The notes under the pieces were generated by a model, which worked only from the letters and a program-made list of their open reading frames with translations, was not told the DNA's origin and searched no databases. A DNA stretch of 42,160 nt from an uncultured Atopobiaceae bacterium (GTDB lineage Bacteria > Actinomycetota > Coriobacteriia > Coriobacteriales > Atopobiaceae): positions 1 through 42,160 of the forward strand of contig CALUHH010000019.1 in assembly GCA_944320385.1 (NCBI GenBank). The letters are read 5' to 3'. Positions 8,402 through 15,300 of this stretch are shown piece after piece. Positions within the stretch are counted from its first letter, which is position 1. Each line of letters begins with the position of its first letter. A program made the translations under genes and the position numbers.

Positions 8402-8424
8402 CCGGGACCGTTCGCGCACTCCCC

Positions 8425-8466
8425 GGGGCCGCAGGCGAACTCACATCTCCCTGCGCCTGCGGCCCC
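8425..8466 (+). terminator. Intra-operon hairpin between IIC and IIB
   Basis: A perfect 13-bp GC stem (8425-8437 with 8454-8466) and a 16-base loop lie 23 bp after the IIC stop. There is no U-tract. It may act as a partial terminator or mRNA stabiliser setting IIC against IIB expression. Confidence 0.5.
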
Positions 8467-8509
8467 ATCGAGGCTTGAACTAGACTGTTCGTTGGTACCT
8501 GCACGTCAC

Positions 8510-8540
8510 GCCCGAAAGGGCCAGATGGGGCGAGAGCCCC
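8510..8540 (+). promoter_or_regulatory. Paired GNRA-capped hairpins in the IIB leader
   Basis: Two adjacent short hairpins have ideal tetraloops. GCCC-GAAA-GGGC is at 8510-8521 and GGGGC-GAGA-GCCCC at 8527-8540, 20 bp before the IIB start and just upstream of its AAAGGAG ribosome site. This could be a structured leader or an mRNA-stability element. It matches no riboswitch class that I recognise. Confidence 0.4.
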
Positions 8541-8559
8541 GCATGGAAAGGAGCGTCCC

Positions 8560-8859
8560 ATGAAGATCATGCTCTGCTGCAACGCCGGTATGTCGACGAG
8601 CCTGCTCGTGCAGAAGATGCAGAAGGAGGCGGCGTCGCGCGGCCAGGACGTGACCATCGAGGCCCGTCCCATGAACGAGGCGATGGACCACATCGACGAG
8701 GCCGACGTCATCCTCCTCGGCCCCCAGATCGGCTACGCCAAGGGCGACTTCGAGAAGGCCGTCAACGGCCGCTGCCCCGTCGCCGTCATCCCGATGGTCG
8801 ACTACGGCCGCATGAACGCCGCCAAGATCCTCGACGACGTGGCCGCGCTGCTCGGCTAA
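8560..8859 (+). CDS. PTS system, lactose/cellobiose family, EIIB
   Basis: This 99-residue cytoplasmic phosphotransfer protein receives phosphate from IIA on a cysteine and passes it to the sugar bound by IIC. The P-loop CCNAGMSTS places the phospho-cysteine at Cys7, within the family signature CxAGMSTS. GPQIGY and PVAVIPMVDYG are further family motifs. Length equals that of typical ChbB/CelA proteins. AAAGGAG precedes the start. It is separated from IIC by 158 bp holding hairpins, and IIA follows 41 bp later. Confidence 0.93.
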   Translation: MKIMLCCNAGMSTSLLVQKMQKEAASRGQDVTIEARPMNEAMDHIDEADVILLGPQIGYAKGDFEKAVNGRCPVAVIPMVDYGRMNAAKILDDVAALLG

Positions 8860-8900
8860 TTCCGACCCAGATCACGACTGAGAGAAGGGGAGGGACACCC

Positions 8901-9236
8901 ATGGACGAAGAGATGGAGATGATCTGCTTCCAGATCATCAGCTGCGTGGGCACCGCCAAGTCCTGCTACATCAACTCGATTGCCAAGGCCCAGGAGGGCG
9001 ACTTCGAGGCGGCGGCCGAGCTCGTCAAGCAGGGCGACGAGGCCTATGCTGGCGGTCACGACGTTCACATGCAGCTGCTCACGGCCGAGGCCAACGGCGA
9101 GCGCAAGAGCACCCCGCTGCTGCTCCTGCACGCCGAGGACCAGATGGCCGGTGCCGAGACCTGCAAGCTCATGGCGCAGAACTTCGCCAACGTCTACCGC
9201 GAGCTTCTCGACCTCCGCGCCAAGGTGGCCGAGTAG
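8901..9236 (+). CDS. PTS system, lactose/cellobiose family, EIIA
   Basis: This 111-residue helical-bundle protein carries phosphate from HPr to IIB. The phospho-histidine is probably His77 in LLLLHAEDQMAG, corresponding to the HAxDxL/M motif of the family. The N-terminal half (IISCVGTAKSCYINSIAKAQEGDFEAA) matches the first two helices of ChbA/LacF proteins. GGGGAGGG lies 9 bp upstream of the ATG. It ends the PTS block; a U-tract terminator follows before the GH4 gene. Confidence 0.92.
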   Translation: MDEEMEMICFQIISCVGTAKSCYINSIAKAQEGDFEAAAELVKQGDEAYAGGHDVHMQLLTAEANGERKSTPLLLLHAEDQMAGAETCKLMAQNFANVYRELLDLRAKVAE

Positions 9237-9292
9237 GGACTGCCCGCCGGCGCTTGAGCGCCGCCGCACAACCGCATGCACATCGCACTTTG

Positions 9293-9324
9293 AAGGGCGC
9301 TGCCGGAGACGGTAGCGCCCTTTT
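9293..9324 (+). terminator. Rho-independent terminator after EIIA
   Basis: A 13-bp stem (9293-9305 with 9310-9322; one G-U pair) with a GAGA tetraloop is followed by TTTT. It lies between IIA and the GH4 gene, so GH4 expression needs read-through or its own promoter. Confidence 0.8.
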
Positions 9325-9364
9325 GAGAAATCTGACAGCACTTTCCGACAGAAGGGAGCTAGTC

Positions 9365-10711
9365 ATGGCCGAGAAGAACGTGGACGTACCGGAGCGCCGC
9401 CCGATTAAGATCGCCACCATCGGCGGCGGGTCGAGCTACACCCCGGAGCTCGTGGAGGGCTTCATCAAGCGCTACGACTCGTGCCCGGTGCGCGAGCTCT
9501 GGCTCGTCGACGTCCCCGAGGGCGAGGAGAAGCTCAAGATCGTGGGCGGCCTCGCGCAGCGCATGGTCGAGGCCGCGGGCCTGCCGATGGAGGTGCACCT
9601 GACGCTCGACCGCCGCAAGGCCCTCGCCGGCGCCGACTTCGTGACCACGCAGTTCCGCGTGGGCCAGCTCGACGCCCGCATCAAGGACGAGCGCATCGCC
9701 CTCAAGCACGGCCTCATCGGCCAGGAGACCAACGGCGCCGCGGGGATGTTCAAGGCCCTGCGCACCATCCCGGTGATCTTTGACATCATCCGCGACATGG
9801 AGGAGCTCTGCCCGGACGCGTGGCTGGTCAACTTCACCAACCCGGTGGGCATCGTGACCGAGGCCGTGCTGCGCTACACCAACTGGAAGAGGATCATCGG
9901 CCTGTGCAACTGCCCGATCTCGATGCGCTTTGGCATCGCCAAGTGGATGGACGTGGACCCCGACCGCGTGCGCATGGAGCTCTCCGGCCTCAACCACCAC
10001 TTCTTCGTGACCGACGTCTTCATCGACGGCAAGAGCCGCTTCGACGAGGTGCTCGAGCGCTACTGCACGCTGCCCGTCGACGAGCTGGGCACCATGAAGA
10101 ACATCATGGCGATCCCCTGGTCCAACCGCCTGGTCCGCGGCCTGCGCGCCATCCCCGTTTCCTACCTCAACTACTACTTCTCCACGCGCGAGGAGCTCGA
10201 GCAGCTCGAGAAGGACTATCAGGCCCACGGCGTGCGCGCCGAGGTGGTCAAGCAGGTGGAGGCCGAGCTCTTCGAGCTCTACAAGGACGCCGAGCTTCAC
10301 GTGAAGCCCAAGCAGCTCGAGGAGCGCGGCGGCGCCCACTACTCCGACGCGGCCTGCTCCGTGATCGACTCCATCGTGAACGACCGCGGCGACGTCCAGT
10401 ACGTGGACGTGCAGAACCGCGGCACGGTCACGAGCCTGCCCTACGAGAGCGCCGTGGAGTGCGCCTGCGTTATCACCGGCGACGGCCCCAAGCCCATCGT
10501 GGTGGGCGAGCTCTCGCCCGCGATCAACGGCACCATCCAGATGATCAAGAGCTTCGAGCGCATGGTGGCCGAGGCGGCCGTGACCGGCAACAAGGACGTG
10601 GCCGTGGCGGCGCTGGTGGCCAACAAGCTCTGCGACTCCGACGCCGTGGCCAACGCGGTCTTCGACGAGCTCTGCGAGGCCCACAAGGACTACCTCCCCG
10701 AGTTCAGTTGA
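9365..10711 (+). CDS. celF: GH4 6-phospho-beta-glucosidase (NAD+/metal dependent)
   Basis: This 448-residue family GH4 enzyme cleaves 6-phospho-beta-glucosides such as cellobiose-6-phosphate by a redox-elimination mechanism needing NAD+ and a divalent metal. The Rossmann loop is IGGGSSYTPEL (19-29). The metal ligands are expected at Cys181 in GLCNCPI and His211 in GLNHH. NGAAGMFKALRTIPV is also characteristic. GAAGGGAG precedes the ATG at 9365. The N-terminus MAEKN is encoded by a CGAGAAGAAC word. It is the second, mechanistically different phospho-glucosidase in the cluster. Confidence 0.93.
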   Translation: MAEKNVDVPERRPIKIATIGGGSSYTPELVEGFIKRYDSCPVRELWLVDVPEGEEKLKIVGGLAQRMVEAAGLPMEVHLTLDRRKALAGADFVTTQFRVGQLDARIKDERIALKHGLIGQETNGAAGMFKALRTIPVIFDIIRDMEELCPDAWLVNFTNPVGIVTEAVLRYTNWKRIIGLCNCPISMRFGIAKWMDVDPDRVRMELSGLNHHFFVTDVFIDGKSRFDEVLERYCTLPVDELGTMKNIMAIPWSNRLVRGLRAIPVSYLNYYFSTREELEQLEKDYQAHGVRAEVVKQVEAELFELYKDAELHVKPKQLEERGGAHYSDAACSVIDSIVNDRGDVQYVDVQNRGTVTSLPYESAVECACVITGDGPKPIVVGELSPAINGTIQMIKSFERMVAEAAVTGNKDVAVAALVANKLCDSDAVANAVFDELCEAHKDYLPEFS

Positions 10712-10780
10712 CACTGGCGTTGACACTGGCGTCAGGTTGTATTGTCAACTTTTGACACTGGCGTCAGGTTGTATTGTCAA
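10708..10780. repeat. Tandem repeat with inverted TTGACA...TGTCAA ends
   Basis: Two full 32-bp repeats start with TTGACA at 10720 and 10752, and a partial unit starts at 10708, overlapping the stop codon of the GH4 gene. Each full unit begins TTGACA and has TGTCAA 17 bp later, so each is also a small dyad. Function unknown. It lies between convergent genes. Confidence 0.8.
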
Positions 10781-10791
10781 CTTCGTCTGCC

Positions 10792-10824
10792 GGCGCCCCG
10801 CGCGACAAGGCCGCGCGGGGCGCC
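10792..10824. terminator. Bidirectional hairpin between convergent GH4 and HicB genes
   Basis: A 13-bp GC stem (10792-10804 with 10812-10824) has a 7-base loop and sits right at the end of the leftward HicB gene. There is no U-tract in either direction. Confidence 0.6.
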
Positions 10825-10825
10825 G

Positions 10826-11278
10826 CTATGCGTGAAGGGGCTCGGGCTGGCGGCGTGGGCGCCCTGCACGGGGATGTGCGGCGAGACGCGCGCGGACGCT
10901 CGCCACGGTGACGAAGGTGGCGTGTCCCTTCGTGTAGCCCTCCAGCCGTCCCGACTTGATCATCTGCGAAATGCGCGGTCGCGAGACTCCCAGCGTCTGC
11001 GCCGCCTCGCTTGCCGTCATGGTGTCAATGGCCTCAAGCGAGGAGCTCACGCCGATGAGACAGATGCTCCCGCCGCGGAGGGGCTCGTTTCCCAGTGGGG
11101 GAGAGGGGGGACACGCGCCCGCCATGAGCCAGTGCTCCACCTCCCCCCTCAGCCAATCGGCTGCCATGGCCGCGGCTTCTTCGAAGGTGGGCGCCTCGGT
11201 CCCGCCCTCAAGGCCAAAGGGAAGGGCGAGGATCGTCCCCTCGCTCTCAAAGAGCTCGAACTCAGCCATGAAGAACAT
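10826..11278 (-). CDS. HicB-like antitoxin with C-terminal HTH
   Basis: This ~150-residue protein probably neutralises the HicA-like toxin encoded just upstream and represses their promoter. The N-terminal part (EFELFESEGTILALPFGLEGGTEA, then a FEEAAAMAADWL helix) fits the HicB partial RNase H fold. The C-terminal part (MTASEAAQTLGVSRPRISQMIKSGRLEGY) is a MerR/excisionase-like helix-turn-helix. The start at 11278 overlaps the toxin stop; ATG codons at 11269 and 11287 are alternatives. Overlapping genes with the toxin first is the usual HicAB order. Confidence 0.72.
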   Translation of the reverse strand: MFFMAEFELFESEGTILALPFGLEGGTEAPTFEEAAAMAADWLRGEVEHWLMAGACPPSPPLGNEPLRGGSICLIGVSSSLEAIDTMTASEAAQTLGVSRPRISQMIKSGRLEGYTKGHATFVTVASVRARLAAHPRAGRPRRQPEPLHA

Positions 11279-11480
11279 GCTCGTCATCCCTCGTCTCGTC
11301 AGTGATGCCCGCCTGCCGCTTGATTCTCGCGAAGAGCTGGTTGCTGATCTCGCGGTGCCGGGGAACCTGCGTGAAGTGGGTTCCGTCGGTCCAGTGCTCA
11401 TGATTGGTGCCGCCCGTGGGGTGAAGGCCCGCCCTCCTGAGACAGTCAATGACCTCGCGCCTCTTGACCACGTCTTCCAT
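11262..11480 (-). CDS. HicA-like toxin (mRNA interferase family)
   Basis: This 72-residue basic protein has the HicA layout: an N-terminal helix (KRREVIDCLRRAGL), a G-T-N-H-E-H-W turn that places the catalytic His, a THFTQVPRH strand, and a C-terminal NQLFARIKRQAGI helix. HicA toxins are double-stranded-RNA-binding-fold ribonucleases that cleave mRNA. The overlap with the HicB-like gene supports the assignment. There is almost no Shine-Dalgarno before the ATG and a likely -10 lies about 12 bp upstream, so the message may be nearly leaderless. Confidence 0.72.
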   Translation of the reverse strand: MEDVVKRREVIDCLRRAGLHPTGGTNHEHWTDGTHFTQVPRHREISNQLFARIKRQAGITDETRDDEHVLHG

Positions 11481-11485
11481 CCTAA

Positions 11486-11508
11486 CAGATAAATATTAAG
11501 TCAGATAA
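11486..11508 (-). promoter_or_regulatory. Promoter/operator of hicAB pair 1
   Basis: Two direct CAGATAA motifs (read on the + strand) lie at 11486-11492 and 11502-11508, flanking an AATATT that supplies a -10-like TAATAT on the minus strand. CAGATAAAT also precedes the second hicA-like gene at 35971-35979 at nearly the same distance. It is a candidate site for the HicB HTH. Confidence 0.5.
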
Positions 11509-11541
11509 GAGTTATCGGGCTGCGAAGAGAGTGCTGCGGCA

Positions 11542-12285
11542 TCACGCCACAAAGACGGCGACGGTGCGGGTGTCGGGATAGAAGGCGCGGCCGTTGCAGG
11601 TCACGAGGACGAGGGCGCGCTCGGCCGTGGCGACGAGCTCGTCCGCGCCCGCGCGCACGGCGCTCGCCTCGCCGCAGGCCCAGGCGAGCCACGAGCGAAG
11701 CTCCTCGGCGTCAGAGGACGAGAAGCGCCGCCAGCTTGCGTCCGCCATGTCGACGCTCGCGGCGCAGAGCGGCTCGAAGGCCGTCGCGCCTGCGGGCGTC
11801 TCCCACGTCGCCGCCCCCACGGCGTCGAGCGCCGCCTGCTCGAAGAGCGGGGAGACGTCGTGAAAGAGGTAGCTCTCGTAGGCGGTGCGGTGCCCGTAGA
11901 CCACCGCGACGCTGCCCTCGGGCTCGCAGCGGTGGTCGAGGTAGGGCGCTCCGGTCTCGGAGGGCTGCCCCCAGAGGTCGGTGTAGAGCCAGGCGTCCGG
12001 GTCCTGCTCGCTCGCGGCGATCACGGGCACGTCGACGGTGGTCCCCTCGACGCGCAGCCAGGCGCAGGCGTCCTCGTTCTGGGCGAGAAGGGCGTCCCAG
12101 TCCACGGTCGAGACCGTCTCGTCGCCTGTGGGGGCCGCCTCGTCCGTGACGGGCGCCACCTGGCGCGCGAGCGCGCGGTAGCTCTCGGCGACCGTTCCGT
12201 CCCGGGCGATCGCCGCCGTCCCAAGAGCCGCGGTCGAAAGTCCCACGGTGATGAAGAAGGTGCTCACGGCACGCGCGAGCCTCAT
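11542..12285 (-). CDS. Class B-type sortase
   Basis: This 247-residue membrane-anchored transpeptidase has an N-terminal signal anchor at about residues 5-27. The catalytic triad is visible: His132 in VVYGHRT, Cys230 in LVTCNG and Arg240 in PDTRTVAVF. TCxG...DTR spacing and the WLRVEGTTVDVPVI start of the core are sortase B-like. It lies directly downstream of a giant FPNTG-anchored surface protein on the same strand, so that protein is probably its dedicated substrate. AGGAGAG precedes the ATG. A GC hairpin sits in the 62-bp gap. Confidence 0.9.
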   Translation of the reverse strand: MRLARAVSTFFITVGLSTAALGTAAIARDGTVAESYRALARQVAPVTDEAAPTGDETVSTVDWDALLAQNEDACAWLRVEGTTVDVPVIAASEQDPDAWLYTDLWGQPSETGAPYLDHRCEPEGSVAVVYGHRTAYESYLFHDVSPLFEQAALDAVGAATWETPAGATAFEPLCAASVDMADASWRRFSSSDAEELRSWLAWACGEASAVRAGADELVATAERALVLVTCNGRAFYPDTRTVAVFVA

Positions 12286-12304
12286 GTGCTCTCCTGTCTC
12301 TCGG

Positions 12305-12335
12305 GGCCCCGGCCCGTGCGGGGCGGGCCGGGGCC
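12305..12335 (-). terminator. GC hairpin between surface protein and sortase
   Basis: A 12-bp perfect stem (12305-12316 with 12324-12335) and 7-base loop lie just after the surface-protein stop and just before the sortase start. There is no U-tract. It may limit sortase expression relative to its substrate. Confidence 0.55.
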
Positions 12336-12347
12336 GATGGGGTCGGC

Positions 12348-15300
12348 TCAGCGCCTCGGGCGCCGCTGAGGCCTCTGGCGGAGGCGGACGATCGTGGCGG
12401 CTATCGCCACGCCCACGCCAAAGACGATGAGCAGCGTCCCCGCGGCGCTCTGGCCGGTGTTGGGGAAGGCCTCGTCGGACCCGGGCGAGCCCTCGGCGGG
12501 CGCGTCAGCGGGTCCCTCGCCGGCGGGTCCCTCGCCGGCGGGAGGCTCTCCGCCGTCGACCTCGACGGTCGCGGTGGCGTCGAGCGGCTCGTCCAGGCTC
12601 TCGCTCTCGAGAAGCGCCATGTTGACGACCGTCTCCCCGACGAGGGACTCGTCCTCCACGACGGCCTGGTAGGCGAGGCTCACCTCGTCGCCTGCGACGA
12701 GGTCTCCCAGCTCGAGCGAGAAGCCCGTGCCCTCGAAGGCGGGGACGAGGTCATCGCGCTCGGCGCCGTTGACGCTGACCGCCACGCTCGCCTCGTCCAC
12801 GCGCACGCCCTCGGGCAGGCCCGAGTCGCTGAGCCGCGCCGCGGCGAGGTCGGCCTGGGCGACGGCGTCCACCGTGTAGGCGATGACGTCCCCCACGCGC
12901 GCCACGTCCTTGTCGGCGCGCTTCTCGAGGGTCGCGCCCCGCTCGGCGTCGTCCGGGCCATCGGGGTCGCCCGCGGGCGTGACGCAGGGGCCGTCGACGA
13001 CCTTCACCGTTGCGTCGTCCTCCACGGGCTCCGGTAGGCTGGGAGAGGAGAGGCGCGCCGTGTTGACGGCGTCCCCCTTCGGGGCGCCCTCTCTCACGAC
13101 GGCCTCGTAGGCGATCTCAACCACGTCGCCGGCGCGCAGCTGGCCGAGCGCGACCGCGAAGCCCGTGCCGCTCACGTCCGCCTGGGTGTCCAGCGCGTTG
13201 CCGTTGATGGCGGAGCGTATCGTGGCGACGTCGATGTCCACGCCCTCGGGGAGTCCCTCGTCGGTGATCGCGGCCTCGGTGAGGTCCGCGCCCGCGACGG
13301 CGCGGACGGAGTAGGAGACGACGTCTCCCACCGCGGCGCTGTCCGTCGAGGCGGCCTTGTCCAGGATGGTCTCGGTCGCGTCGACCACGCTCACTGCCGC
13401 CGTGGCCTCGAGGGGCTCGTCAAGGGAGTCCGACGAGAGCGTGGCCACGTTGGTCACCTCGGTGCCCTCGAGCGCGGCGTCCTCTGCCGTGGCGTCATAG
13501 GCGATGCGCACGGACTCGCCGGGGAGCAGGTCGCCAAAGGGGACGGAGAAGGCGTTGCCCTCGATGACGGCGTCCACGGGGGTGACCTCGCGGCCGTTCA
13601 GCCACGCGCGGATGCTCGCCATGTCGATGGGCATGCCCTCCGGGAGGCTCGCGTCACCGATGACGACGTTCTCGGCGCCGTCGGAACCCTCGGGTACCGT
13701 GGCGTCGACGACGTAGGAGACGGTCTCTCCCACGTGGATCCTCTCGCGGTCGACGCTCTTCTCGAGCGTGACCTCGGGCTCGTCGCGGGGGATGGTGACG
13801 CTTGCGTCGTCGCGCAGCTCGCCGTCGAGCGTGTCGGCGGTGAGCGTCGCCGTGTTCACGACCGAGGTGCCGAGAAGCGCCTCGTCGCGCACCTGGGCGC
13901 GGTAGGTGACCGTGGCCACGTCGCCGGCGGCGAGGTCGCCGAGATGGGCGGCAAAGCCGTTGCCCTCGACGTCGAGCTGGAAGTCCCTGACATCGACGCC
14001 GTTGACCTCGAGCGTCGCTTCGCGCAGGTCGGCGGGCATGCCTGAGGGCAGGCTCTTGTCGGTGATGACCACGTTCTTAGCCGGGTTGTCCGCCACGGTT
14101 GCCGTGACGGTGTAGGTGGCCCACTCGCCCACGCGCACCCGGTCGCGGTCGACCGCCTTGTCCAGCTGGATCGTGGCGCGGGGCTCCACGACGTCGACCT
14201 CGTTGTCGTCGGTGCCGTCGAGGGAGTTCTTGGCCGTCGCCTGCACGACGTTTCTGACGGATTCACCCGCGGCCCTCATGTCCACGTCGTAGGTGACGCT
14301 CAGCTGCTGCTCGTCTGCCAGCGAGACGCCCGTCGCCACGGCAAAGCCCACGATCGAGCCGTCCTCGGCGTGCACGTAGTCGGGCGCGGCCTCGACGACC
14401 TTGCCGTCCGGCCCCGTCACGACGACCGACCCCTCGACGATCGCCCCGGCGACGGGGTCGTCCATGCTGTCGGTGACGACGACGTCCTCGGCGGTCACGT
14501 CCTCACGGGTCTGGGTGACCACGAGCGTGTAGTGTCCGGTCTCGCCCGCCTGATAGACGTTCTTGTCGGAGCTCTTCTCCACCACGAGGCGCGGGCCCTT
14601 CACGTCTACGACCTCGTCGTCGGTCGTCGCGGTGCCGGGCTCGTCCGTCTCGGCGTGCGCGGTGTTCTCGACGGTCTGCCCCGCGAGCTCGCTGTCCTGC
14701 ACCTGGACGCGGTACTCCACCGTGATCTGGGTCTCGCATCCCTCGGTGCCGGCGCGCGGGCGGTCGGCGCTCACGCCGAGCGGGTTCTCGCCGGGGACGG
14801 AGGCGAGGGCGTCGTCTGCCCACGCCGGGCGCTCCCCGGATCCGTTCACGAGGTCGCGGTTGGTCTCCAGGATGAAGGTCTCTCCGCCCTGCGGGGCGTG
14901 GCGGTAGGAGATGGTGCAGCTGTCGGTGATGTCCTCGCCGCGGGAGTCATAGGCGCGGATGGTGTCGCGCAGCAGCTCGACGCCCTGCGTGTGGGCAAGG
15001 TCGGAGATCACGACGTCGCGGCCGAGCGTGCCGGGCGTCTCGTTGGTGACGACCACGTGGTAGGTGATCTCGTCGTTGACGGTGAAGGTGTCGTTGCTCG
15101 CGTCCTTCTCGACCACGAGGTGCGGCTGGTTGACCCAGACGGTCGCGGCGTCGTCGTCGGGCAGGGAGTTGTCAGCCGTGACCTCGGCCTTGTTCTCGAC
15201 CTCCCAGCCGGAGACGGAGTCCTCGGGGTAGGCGCGGTAGACGATCTCGACCTCGGTGCCGTAGTCGAGATGGTCGATGCGCATCTCCCAGCCGGTCCCC

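Noticed and set aside
6848..8419. Long antisense frame opposite the PTS IIC gene
   Set aside because: Its composition is an artefact of GC-rich codons. The + strand frame has membrane segments and family motifs.
8510..8540. Known metabolite riboswitch before PTS IIB
   Set aside because: Two GNRA hairpins alone match no riboswitch consensus I recognise; kept only as a structured-leader candidate.
10708..10780. Tandem promoters (TTGACA motifs)
   Set aside because: No matching -10 boxes at proper spacing, and the genes on both sides point toward this region.
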